Source: Bacteroidota bacterium
GTDB lineage: Bacteria > Bacteroidota > Bacteroidia > Cytophagales > Cyclobacteriaceae
Assembly (NCBI GenBank): GCA_022571715.1
Contig: JACZXH010000010.1
Span: 1-61,182 of the forward strand
DNA: 61,182 nt
Reading direction: 5' to 3'
Notes under the pieces: generated by a model
Database searches by the model: none
What the model saw: only the letters and a program-made list of their open reading frames with translations
What the model was told of the DNA's origin: nothing
In this document: one piece after another, positions 9,048 to 17,121 of the stretch
Position numbering within the stretch: position 1 is the first letter of the stretch
Layout of the letters: each line of letters starts with the position of its first letter
Position numbers and translations under genes: made by a program

Positions 9048-9887
9048 TTAATATCCCATCATCATTTCCAACATGATGCGAGCAGCGTTCATACCTAACC
9101 AATCATCATAATGTGCCCAATCTTTGTATTTGGGTAGTGAAACACTTTGCAACATCATATCACCACTTTGCATTGCTTTACCCACTGCCATTGTTAAATC
9201 TTCAAGGTATTCGCGTTGCAGGACGACTTCCTTTCTCGTACCGGTTGGAATGTCGTGGCCAAAAAGAGCTGTTTCAAATTCCAGTTTTTCAATTTCCTTC
9301 AATGACCGGATCCAGTTTTGTGGAGAAAAATCAGGCATAAACATAAACGCAACTCGCTTTGGAACAACAAGGTCAGCTGTAAAAAGCACTTTTTCTTCAG
9401 GTAGCAGAAATACGGTCATTCCGCTGCCATGGTTCGCACCGTAGTAATATAATTCAACTGTTTTACCACCAAGTCTGATGTCGAACCGGTCTCCGGACCA
9501 GGTTTGGTCGGGAATAACCACATTTGGGTTCGGAAGTATATTTTCTTTAGCTTCTATATGGCTAATCACTGTTGCACCGGCATCTTTAAAAATTTTACCT
9601 CCACTAATATGATCCCAATGGTTGTGGCTATAGATCACATACTTAATGGGTTTGTCTGTAATTTTCCTGACCTCTTTCATCATAGCTGAAGCTAGATCAG
9701 CATTAATTGGGTCGGCTATAATTACACCTTCATTGGTAACAACAAACATAGAATAGTAAGCCCAGGGGCCTCCTCCAAAGCTATAGACACCATCTGCAAC
9801 TTTTTTGGACGTATACCCTGTGTTTTGTCCAATTGCAGCTACCGTAATAGCAAGTACTGTGACCATTAAACTGGTTAATTTTTTCAT
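9048..9887 (-). CDS. Exported MBL-fold metallo-hydrolase
   Basis: 279 residues with a signal peptide (cleavage probable after about residue 20). The metal-binding set is complete: HSHNHWDH (His88, His90, Asp92, His93), His153 in GANHGSG, Asp172 in FTADLV and His211 in LFGHD. This is the two-metal glyoxalase II / beta-lactamase fold. Substrate unknown; export implies a periplasmic hydrolase or oxidoreductase partner. The C-terminus ends EMMMGY, and a short sequence coding an almost identical tail occurs about 1 kb upstream at 10090-10120. Confidence 0.85.
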   Translation of the reverse strand: MKKLTSLMVTVLAITVAAIGQNTGYTSKKVADGVYSFGGGPWAYYSMFVVTNEGVIIADPINADLASAMMKEVRKITDKPIKYVIYSHNHWDHISGGKIFKDAGATVISHIEAKENILPNPNVVIPDQTWSGDRFDIRLGGKTVELYYYGANHGSGMTVFLLPEEKVLFTADLVVPKRVAFMFMPDFSPQNWIRSLKEIEKLEFETALFGHDIPTGTRKEVVLQREYLEDLTMAVGKAMQSGDMMLQSVSLPKYKDWAHYDDWLGMNAARIMLEMMMGY

Positions 9888-10089
9888 GATTTCTGTTTTT
9901 GTTTAGTTTAAATTTTATTTAATTAAAAACGTAAGCCTTTTATCATTCAGCTTCTATTTGAAGATACATTTTCTTTAAACATCTGATAGGTTTGATCAAT
10001 TTTCCATTTTGATTAAATGGAGGTTTGAAAAACATTGCAAAATTCGGATTAAATGGGGTGAGAAATAATAAACTAGTTTAAGAAATCAT

Positions 10090-10120
10090 CTTAGTATCCC
10101 ATCATCATGTCCATTTTCTA
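10090..10120 (-). pseudogene. Possible C-terminal relic of a second MBL-fold gene
   Basis: On the minus strand this stretch reads K-M-D-M-M-M-G-Y-stop. The intact MBL gene ends L-E-M-M-M-G-Y-stop, and the two share TATCCCATCATCAT on the plus strand. It lies just 5' of the intact gene's region, in the same direction. The match is short, so chance is possible, but it fits the pattern of neighbour relics seen elsewhere in this window. Confidence 0.3.
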
Positions 10121-10144
10121 ACAGAAAGGTCTCAAAACTTGTTA

Positions 10145-10738
10145 TTAAGATTTCAAATGCTTAAAAGATATTTCTTTTCTTATTTTGCTAAGAAACTCAG
10201 GGGTAAACCCCAGGTAGGATGCCATCATGTATTGTGGTACCCGTTGTTCAAATTGTGGGTATTGTTTAACAAAATTTAGGTATTTTTCTTTTGCTGTTAG
10301 GCTGAGGTTGTCGATAATTCTTCTCTGAAAATATACATAGGCTTTTTGGGTCAGGATTCGAAAAAACCGCTCCATTTTAGGTATCTCTTTATATAGAAAC
10401 TGCAAATCTTCATAAGAGAGTTGAGCCAACTCACAGTTTTCAATGCACTGAACAGTATAATCCGCTGGTTTTTGCGTAGTAAAACTTCCTAGATCTCCAA
10501 TCCACCAATCTTCAATAGCAAACGCCAGGATATGTTCATGGCCTTCAATGTCCCGGTAAAATGATTTTAAACTTCCTGATATCACAAAATTTATATACTT
10601 ACATATATCTCCTCCTTGCAAAATGTATTGTCCTTTCAGAAATTTTCTCAGTCTGACTTTTGAAAGCAGCAATTCTTCCTCTTTCAAAGTGAGGTTTATA
10701 TGTTTAGAAATATTACTTAGTAAGGTACCTGTATTCAT
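10145..10738 (-). CDS. Crp/Fnr family transcriptional regulator
   Basis: 197 residues. An N-terminal cyclic-nucleotide-binding-like beta barrel (about 20-120; KGQYILQGGDICKYINFVISGSLKSF) is followed by a long helix and a C-terminal helix-turn-helix (YMMASYLGFTPEFLSKIRKEI). No cysteine cluster of Fnr type is seen, so it is not an oxygen-sensing iron-sulfur regulator. Bacteroidota have many such small Crp-like proteins with unknown effectors. It may control the MBL-fold gene, which follows in the same direction after 257 bases. Confidence 0.85.
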   Translation of the reverse strand: MNTGTLLSNISKHINLTLKEEELLLSKVRLRKFLKGQYILQGGDICKYINFVISGSLKSFYRDIEGHEHILAFAIEDWWIGDLGSFTTQKPADYTVQCIENCELAQLSYEDLQFLYKEIPKMERFFRILTQKAYVYFQRRIIDNLSLTAKEKYLNFVKQYPQFEQRVPQYMMASYLGFTPEFLSKIRKEISFKHLKS

Positions 10739-11223
10739 ATTTTTTATTTAAGAATAGATAATATACGTGTTATACGCATATGTATGATATTAATCAATAA
10801 TTACTGATAACAAGCATGCTTCAAATAAAACGTTAGATAGGTGAAATTACTTTGGCATAATTTTCATAGCGTCTTCATATTAAATTGAGAAAAAAACGGA
10901 GGACAAATCATAATCATTATAACAGGTTAAAATGTTAAAGCCCAATCAGACAAACATATTACTCATTTTGGTCTTCTTTATTTACATTAGCACAAATGCA
11001 ATCGAAAGTTTCAATACAAATACGACCTGTTTTCTAAATTTTATATTGCAGATAACGACGTTTAGTATATGGTGTGGTAACTGACTATAGGAAGCTATAC
11101 AATATTCGCCTTGTTGTGTTTCGTTATTTTCTCTTCAAGTTGACTTCACTTTGATCCTATGTTGATTAGCAGATTATTTACGGTAAATTTTATTTCAGTA
11201 CAATATAGTATTGATTTAAAGTT
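10739..11223. other. Intergenic space with a doubtful 50-codon ORF
   Basis: About 485 AT-rich bases. The only frame of note is on the plus strand at 10932-11084, with a hydrophobic N-terminus (NILLILVFFIYISTNA). A GGAGG sits too far upstream (about 20 bases) to be a normal ribosome site. I cannot support it as a gene. Confidence 0.3.
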
Positions 11224-12135
11224 TCATAATTTTCTGTATTGACTTGGTGTATTTCCAGTGTTTTTCTTGAAAAACGTTATAAAATTAGAGGTATCATAAT
11301 ATCCAAGATGGAAGGAAATATCGTTAATAGTTTTTGTTGTTTGATTAAGAAGGGATTTTGACTCTAAAATCAGATACTCAGTGATTATTTGTTTGGCCGT
11401 TTTACCTGTTGCTTTCTTTACACATTCTGCAAGGTAAATGGAACTAAAATTTAACTTTTCAGCATAATATTCTAGTTTTTGTCTCTTATTTTCAGTTTGA
11501 GTGATTAGGCTTTCAAACAAATACGTGATTTCTTCAACTCTCGAATTGGCTACACTTTTAACCTCGCCATCAATAAACATTCGTTTTGCTTCAAATAACA
11601 TAATCGTAATGTAAGAACGAATAATTTCAAGGTTGTCCTTATCCAGATTCTTGAAGTAACCATAAATTTTATTCATATGGTCTATGAAGAAATTATTCTG
11701 TTCCTCTGTTAAAATATACACCGGAGGATGAGTCATATTGAAATAGGGGAAGTTTTTTAATAGACTATAGTTGGAGGATGCAATGTGTAAAAACTCCGAT
11801 GAAAAAACCAGACTATAGCCAATACTTCCTTTTTTAAAGCTTTTAACATCTAGTGATACTACCTGCTCCGGGGCAATGAAAACGATATTCACTTTCATGT
11901 CCTTAAACTTTGTTCCGTCTACAGTCAAATCTGCATCATGATTATTGCTTGTGACGATTTGGAAAAAACCAAGCTTTCGAGAACTTACTTTCATTGGAAG
12001 CTTTTGTGTGTTTGTAAAATGTTCCGCAAAATTCACAATATGAAAGTCTTTGTGTTTTTGCGTATGAGCAATATGACTCATTTCTAAATACGATGTAATA
12101 TCAGGGCAGTAAATGCCGTTCTCTTCGCTCTTCAT
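11224..12135 (-). CDS. AraC family transcriptional regulator
   Basis: 303 residues. The N-terminal sensing half (about 1-190) has no recognised ligand motif. The C-terminal AraC domain is clear: LAECVKKATGKTAKQIITEY for the first helix-turn-helix, then INDISFHLGYYDTSNFITFF and TGNTPSQYR for the second. A decayed copy of its first 24 codons lies at 12905-12974 in the same direction, with a methyltransferase gene between the two, so the locus was once duplicated. Target genes are not known; the multicopper oxidase is transcribed away from the relic. Confidence 0.88.
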   Translation of the reverse strand: MKSEENGIYCPDITSYLEMSHIAHTQKHKDFHIVNFAEHFTNTQKLPMKVSSRKLGFFQIVTSNNHDADLTVDGTKFKDMKVNIVFIAPEQVVSLDVKSFKKGSIGYSLVFSSEFLHIASSNYSLLKNFPYFNMTHPPVYILTEEQNNFFIDHMNKIYGYFKNLDKDNLEIIRSYITIMLFEAKRMFIDGEVKSVANSRVEEITYLFESLITQTENKRQKLEYYAEKLNFSSIYLAECVKKATGKTAKQIITEYLILESKSLLNQTTKTINDISFHLGYYDTSNFITFFKKNTGNTPSQYRKL

Positions 12136-12256
12136 GTTTTAAAACTAGCGATAAACCATATAATCAACTATTATAACCTTATTTATAATATGTAAGTATT
12201 GTTTTTGACCACCTTAATTTGCATTAAATAATTTACGCTCAAAAAAGGAGAAAAAT

Positions 12257-12886
12257 ATGATATTCAAGAAAAGATCATTCAAGAGCTTAATTTTTGATCT
12301 CTGGTATAGATTCGGTAAACCACCCTGGATCATCGACCAGGCACAGCCTGACCTCATAGCAGCGGCAGAGAAGGGGGAAGTTTGCGGACCTACGGTTCTA
12401 GATATCGGATGTGGTGACGGTAACAATGCCATTTATCTTGCCAGTCGCGGCTTCGATGTTACCGGAGTAGATTTTTCCGCCAAAGCCATTAGTATTGCCA
12501 AACAAAAAGCTCGCGAGGCAGAAGTTGATGTTACGTTTATAACGCTCGATGCTTTAAACATCGGAAATCTTAATAAGAGGTTTGACACTGTAATCGACTT
12601 CGGGCTTTTTCACAACATTACGGGCGACAACCGTAAGCGCTATGTTCGCGCACTTAGCGATGTTTGTGTTAGTAAGGGCCAACTTCTGATGCTATGTATC
12701 GCTGACCAGGCAGGAGAATATGACGTTTACCCTCATCGATACCCTCGGCCATTAAGCGAAGATGAGATCCGTTCCTCCTTCTCGGAGGGATGGCATATTG
12801 AGTGGATTCGCTTAGGGGTAGGCAAATCGAACCCGAAATACAAAGACTATTCGTCATGGCTAACTGCCATGACATCAACTAAATAA
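12257..12886 (+). CDS. Class I SAM-dependent methyltransferase
   Basis: 209 residues. The SAM loop is VLDIGCGDG (47-55) and motif II is VTGVDFS. The opening WYRFGKPPWIIDQAQPDL resembles the thiopurine/tellurite-type methyltransferase group, which methylates small thiols, halides or metalloids. The codons look more GC-rich than those of the AraC gene beside it. It is the only plus-strand gene between an intact AraC gene and a relic of the same AraC gene, which suggests that it arrived by insertion. Substrate unknown. Confidence 0.85.
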   Translation: MIFKKRSFKSLIFDLWYRFGKPPWIIDQAQPDLIAAAEKGEVCGPTVLDIGCGDGNNAIYLASRGFDVTGVDFSAKAISIAKQKAREAEVDVTFITLDALNIGNLNKRFDTVIDFGLFHNITGDNRKRYVRALSDVCVSKGQLLMLCIADQAGEYDVYPHRYPRPLSEDEIRSSFSEGWHIEWIRLGVGKSNPKYKDYSSWLTAMTSTK

Positions 12887-12904
12887 GGTTGAAACTTTTT
12901 GTAT

Positions 12905-12974
12905 CTGAAATATGGTCCGCTTCCAGATAAGATGTGATATCAGAGTAGTAAAGGCCCTTGTCTTAGTTGTTCAT
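12905..12974 (-). pseudogene. Relic of the 5' end of an AraC-type regulator gene
   Basis: Reading from the ATG at 12974 gives M-N-N-stop-D-K-G-L-Y-Y-S-D-I-T-S-Y-L-E-A-D-H-I-S. The intact AraC protein at 12135 begins M-K-S-E-E-N-G-I-Y-C-P-D-I-T-S-Y-L-E-M-S-H-I-A. The similarity extends a few bases upstream of the ATG at DNA level. The in-frame TAA at codon 4 and the loss of everything past codon 23 show that it is dead. Confidence 0.7.
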
Positions 12975-13046
12975 GTGTTAAAAGTAATAAAAAACATAAA
13001 ACCATAAAAGCAAAGGAAATCGCAAAATTATAGCAGTAATACTGAA

Positions 13047-14516
13047 ATGACAAATACATACCATATTTCACGCCGCAAGTTTCTGGTGCTATCCGCTGTC
13101 TCAGGATTGTCACTGTGGGGATGTAAGACGCTGGGATTGGATAAAAACTCACGAGCTTCAAATGTCATCCACTCTCAACCATTACCCATTCCAAAATTAT
13201 TAACCGGGAAAGAGATCAATGGTCAAAGAGTGTATGATTTAACCATGCAACAAGGCTCTATGGTATTTGTCCCCGGGAAAAAAACCATGACGTGGGGCTA
13301 TAATGGTAATATTCTTGGTCCCACGATGCTCATGAACAAAGGTGACGATGTTGTCATCAACGTGACCAATAAACTGGGAGAACCAACAACTACCCATTGG
13401 CATGGTTTACATTTACCGGCAGTTATGGATGGTGGGCCTCATCAGAGAATAGAAAATGGTGATACCTGGCAGGCCCGTTTTACCATAATGAATGAAGCAG
13501 CCACTTTTTGGTATCATCCTCATTTGATGGGCAAGACAGCCGAGCATGTCTACCACGGCTTGGCTGGTTTATTTATTGTTAAAGATCCCCAAAGCAAATT
13601 GGCACTACCTGATCAATACGGGATTGATGACATTCCCCTGATTATTCAGGATAAAATTTTCAATGCTGATGGTTCAATAAATTATCCAGGTACCCGGATG
13701 GGTGTCAAAGGAGATCATTTTCTTGTCAACGGGGCAATAACTCCAATCTTTAACGCTCCTGCACAGTTCGTCCGGTTTCGCATACTCAACGGCTCCAATG
13801 CACGCATTTATAATTTTGGTTTCAGCGATAATCGCGAATTCTATCAAATAGGCACAGATGGTGGACTGCTAGAAAAGCCTGTACCTCTTACAAGGCTGAT
13901 ATTATCCACTGGTGAGCGAGCGGAAATCTTAGTTGATTTTAAAGGTCAGGAAAATAGCCATGTACGGCTGGTCAGCTATTCAAAGGAACTGGGTAAAATC
14001 AACTCGATGTTTACCCGTGATGCGCTGGATAAAACAACCATTGATATTTTGACCATTAATGTCAATTCGTCAACATCAAACCCCATAATTGCACTGCCAG
14101 GCACTTTAGCCACTATCAACCGCCTTAATGAAAGTCAGGCCGTTAAGACTCGCTCCTTTAGACTTAATATGTTTCTGGCCTCCTTTTTAATCAATGGCAA
14201 GAAAATGGATATGGATAGGATAGATCAAACCATCAATCTGAACGATATTGAGATTTGGAAAATCAAAAATAATTCGTCTATGGCTCATCCCTTTCATGTT
14301 CATGACATTCAATTTTTAATTCTGACAAGAAATGGTTCACTTCCTCCAGAGAATGAAAGAGGATGGAAAGATGTGGTGTTGGTCAAACAAAATGAAACTG
14401 TCAGATTCATCGCCCATTTTGGTGAGTTCGCTGACCCGGATACCCCTTACATGTTCCACTGCCATATATTAGAACATGAAGACGCAGGTATGATGGGACA
14501 ATTTGTTGTGGTTTAG
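13047..14516 (+). CDS. Tat-exported multicopper oxidase, CueO/SufI-like
   Basis: 489 residues. The leader ISRRKFLVLSAVSGLSLWGC has the twin-arginine motif and a lipobox with Cys26, so it is probably an exported lipoprotein. All four copper-binding motifs are present: HWHG (117-120), WYHPH (155-159), HPFHVHD near 415, and HCHILEHEDAGM (from 471) with Met as the likely axial ligand. The three cupredoxin domains fit CueO-like laccases that oxidise Cu(I), Fe(II) or phenols. No copper-responsive regulator is adjacent. The intact tatC in this window supplies one of the needed translocase parts. Confidence 0.9.
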   Translation: MTNTYHISRRKFLVLSAVSGLSLWGCKTLGLDKNSRASNVIHSQPLPIPKLLTGKEINGQRVYDLTMQQGSMVFVPGKKTMTWGYNGNILGPTMLMNKGDDVVINVTNKLGEPTTTHWHGLHLPAVMDGGPHQRIENGDTWQARFTIMNEAATFWYHPHLMGKTAEHVYHGLAGLFIVKDPQSKLALPDQYGIDDIPLIIQDKIFNADGSINYPGTRMGVKGDHFLVNGAITPIFNAPAQFVRFRILNGSNARIYNFGFSDNREFYQIGTDGGLLEKPVPLTRLILSTGERAEILVDFKGQENSHVRLVSYSKELGKINSMFTRDALDKTTIDILTINVNSSTSNPIIALPGTLATINRLNESQAVKTRSFRLNMFLASFLINGKKMDMDRIDQTINLNDIEIWKIKNNSSMAHPFHVHDIQFLILTRNGSLPPENERGWKDVVLVKQNETVRFIAHFGEFADPDTPYMFHCHILEHEDAGMMGQFVVV

Positions 14517-14537
14517 TCAACAAAATGACAATTGCTT

Positions 14538-15521
14538 TCATCTATTCTCTTCTATAGTAATGACTACATTTCCCATTTTGTACCCTTTTTCAACATAGCG
14601 ATGAGCATCGGGAATTTGTTCCAACGGATATCGTTTATCTATAACTGATTTTATCCTTCTTGCATCAATCAACTCTTTGAGGTAAATTAAGTCCTCCGTT
14701 TTATAGCTTGCTAACGCATTTATTACACTCTTTCCTGTGGTCATTGAAATCCATGACCCTCGAATCATACTTGAAAGACTTGGATTCCCCAAAATATAGG
14801 CACCATATTGCTTTAGCGATTTTACGCTTCGTGAAAATGAACTTTTGCCTACAATATCAATAATTACATCATAGGTCTTTCCATTCTTAGTAAAATCTTC
14901 TCGTGTGTAATCAATGACATGGTTTGCACCAATTGCGCGCAGCATGTCCAATTTGCCCGTGCTGTCCACTCCAGTAACTTCCGCCCCAAAGTACTTAGCA
15001 ATCTGCACTGCATAAGTACCTATACTTCCAGCAGCTCCATATATCAAAACTTTTTGTCCGCTCTGGATATTTCCTTTTCTGAGAAAATATAGTGCATTAA
15101 GTCCCCCAGTAGGGATGGTGGCGGCTTCTTCAAAGCTCATATTTACTGGTTTGGTTGTCATCACATGTGTACTTTGTAAACATATGTACTCAGCATAACC
15201 ACCAAACTTCATGGTAGTAGGTGCAACTACTTGGTCACCAACCTTGAATTGTGTTACTGCTTTGCCTACTGATTCGATTTCCCCGGATAGCTCTTGACCT
15301 AATATACGTCCTTTTTTTGGTTTTCTGATCCCCATTATGATTCGCACGGGGAGCCAGAACAAGAGTGGGAGTTGGAATCGTCGAAGCTCACAGTCCCCTG
15401 CTGATACTGTTGTTGCATATATTCTTATCAGTACTTCATTGTCCTTGGGAGTAGGTTTATCTACCTCTTTGAGCTGAAGAACATCCGGAGACCCGTATTT
15501 TGTCCATACAATTGCTTTCAT
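14538..15521 (-). CDS. NAD(P)-dependent alcohol dehydrogenase, quinone-oxidoreductase type
   Basis: Starting at MKAIVW (15521; another ATG lies five codons upstream) the protein has about 327 residues. It is a medium-chain dehydrogenase: GroES-like N-terminal domain with GQELSGEIESVG, then a nucleotide-binding domain with IYGAAGSIGTYAVQIAK. The structural-zinc cysteine cluster is absent, as in zinc-independent quinone or enoyl reductases. The haloalkane dehalogenase gene precedes it in the same direction, so it could oxidise the alcohol released by dehalogenation; that is inference from position. Confidence 0.85.
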   Translation of the reverse strand: MKAIVWTKYGSPDVLQLKEVDKPTPKDNEVLIRIYATTVSAGDCELRRFQLPLLFWLPVRIIMGIRKPKKGRILGQELSGEIESVGKAVTQFKVGDQVVAPTTMKFGGYAEYICLQSTHVMTTKPVNMSFEEAATIPTGGLNALYFLRKGNIQSGQKVLIYGAAGSIGTYAVQIAKYFGAEVTGVDSTGKLDMLRAIGANHVIDYTREDFTKNGKTYDVIIDIVGKSSFSRSVKSLKQYGAYILGNPSLSSMIRGSWISMTTGKSVINALASYKTEDLIYLKELIDARRIKSVIDKRYPLEQIPDAHRYVEKGYKMGNVVITIEENR

Positions 15522-15674
15522 TTTATTTGAATTCATATTTATTTATTTACTCCTGACTATGACGATTGCATACACGGTTAGAAATCAATTACGTTTATTT
15601 TTTGTTACGTAGCGTTTCCTTTCATTCCAAGGGACTTTGAGACTTTATAGTAGAGAAAAGAGTGGCCTAAATAA

Positions 15675-16553
15675 TCAAATTTCCTGATACCATTTAGCAA
15701 TTTCTTCGCCGATGATGTGTGGACTGTCTTCTTGAAGAAAGTGCTTGCCTTCTCCAATATCAACCATTTTCGTAACAGGGAAATTATTCTTGACATATTC
15801 AACTCCCTTCTTTGTAATAATTGCTCCTGGATGAGCATACAAACACAGTTTTGGAATATCTGACCCTTTTAACCACTTGTTATATGCCACCATTATTTCA
15901 TAAACATGTTTAGGTTTCCCACTAATTGGAAGTTGTTGCGGCCACACTCTCACCGCTTTTCTACTTGCAATGGTTGGATACGGTTTCAGATAGTTATCGA
16001 ATTCTTCCTTACTCAATTTTCTTATCATAGAATCAGGAAGGACTTTTTTAAGAAACATATTCGCTACGCTTAACATCAACCACCCAATAAAAGGAGCACG
16101 AATCATCCTGAAAATAATTTTATATTTTGCTGGGAAATCCTCCCACGTCATAGGTTTAATCAATGCTTCCATAAAAGCGATTCCCTTAATGTTGTTTGGG
16201 TGATTCTTCGCATAATGAAATCCGAGTCCCGAACCCCAGTCATGGATTACAAGCGTAATGTTTTTTAAACGTAATTTTTCTATGAATTTTACCAAGTAAT
16301 CATAATGGTCCTCAAATGTATAGGCTATGTCTGGTTTGTCAGATTTCCCCATTCCTATTAAATCTGGTGCTATGCATCTCGCATTTGTATTTAGATGAGG
16401 GATGACATTTCTCCAAAGGTAAGATGATGTTGGCTGGCCATGAAGAAATAATATCGTATCTCCATTACCAACATCAACGTAGTGCATTTTGGAACCATTA
16501 ATTTCAATAAATTTTGAATCAAACGGAAATTCTGATGAAATTTTTACGTTCAT
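15675..16553 (-). CDS. Haloalkane dehalogenase, DhaA-like
   Basis: 292 residues of alpha/beta hydrolase, closely following the Rhodococcus DhaA layout: FPFDSKFIEINGSKMHYVDVG, then FLHGQPTSSYLWRN (37-50), APDLIGMGKSDKPD, the nucleophile Asp105 in VIHDWGSGLGF, the acid Glu in FMEALIKP, and the base His in GKHFLQED. These enzymes split carbon-halogen bonds with water, giving alcohol and halide. The halide-holding Asn of HGNPTSS is Gln40 here, while the halide-binding Trp106 is kept. Activity might therefore be altered. The alcohol dehydrogenase gene follows in the same direction. Confidence 0.88.
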   Translation of the reverse strand: MNVKISSEFPFDSKFIEINGSKMHYVDVGNGDTILFLHGQPTSSYLWRNVIPHLNTNARCIAPDLIGMGKSDKPDIAYTFEDHYDYLVKFIEKLRLKNITLVIHDWGSGLGFHYAKNHPNNIKGIAFMEALIKPMTWEDFPAKYKIIFRMIRAPFIGWLMLSVANMFLKKVLPDSMIRKLSKEEFDNYLKPYPTIASRKAVRVWPQQLPISGKPKHVYEIMVAYNKWLKGSDIPKLCLYAHPGAIITKKGVEYVKNNFPVTKMVDIGEGKHFLQEDSPHIIGEEIAKWYQEI

Positions 16554-16712
16554 GGGAGTATGGTATTATTTACGTATAAAGATCAGAATAATTAAGCTCT
16601 GAACTGCTACACAAAGGTTTGAATAAAATGCGTTTTAAAGGAGTTTTATCTGTTGTACCACTAAACAAGAAAGGTAGGTAACAATGTACGTATCACCACG
16701 CAGTAGGCCAAT

Positions 16713-16910
16713 GCTGTTGACGGATACCAACTTTGGTCTGAAGTTTACGATAGAAATTTAGAGGATATCTTTGATATCCAAGACGAAATTGCCAGAACAA
16801 TTACTAATAAATTAAGAGTAAAGCTGACCACTGAAGGAAGTAAAGAATCATTGGTAAAACCGGTTACTGAGACATTGAATCCTATCCTGCGAGACAGAGG
16901 AATTAGCTAA
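16713..16910 (+). pseudogene. Relic of a TolB-like/TPR signalling protein
   Basis: A 65-codon stretch ending in TAA reads GYQLWSEVYDRNLEDIFDIQ then DEIARTITNKLRVKL. This is the well-known tail of the TolB-like (FlgO-type) domain that precedes TPR repeats in adenylate-cyclase and HTH/TPR regulators (usual form LWSETYDRxLxDIFxIQDEIA). No start, no upstream domain and no TPR repeats are present, so it is an internal fragment of a lost gene. The rest of the 16554-17121 space shows nothing else. Confidence 0.65.
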
Positions 16911-17121
16911 ACGTTGGTCTCAAACTAAATGCCTAATAAATATACTAAATATAAGAAAAAAACTCGGCCGAGAGGCCATTTCACATATTCATTTTAAGCT
17001 ATTGTCGTACCTATGTTGCTTACTAGCGGTTTTCTTTTAATATTTATAGTGAATCAGTTATTGCCACTAGAATATATGTTATGCTTAAAAAGTGATTAAT
17101 GGATATCTTAAGATAAAGAAA

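Noticed and set aside
10932-11084. A 50-codon frame with a hydrophobic start
   Set aside because: Ribosome site badly placed and no recognisable family; kept only as a note on the gap.
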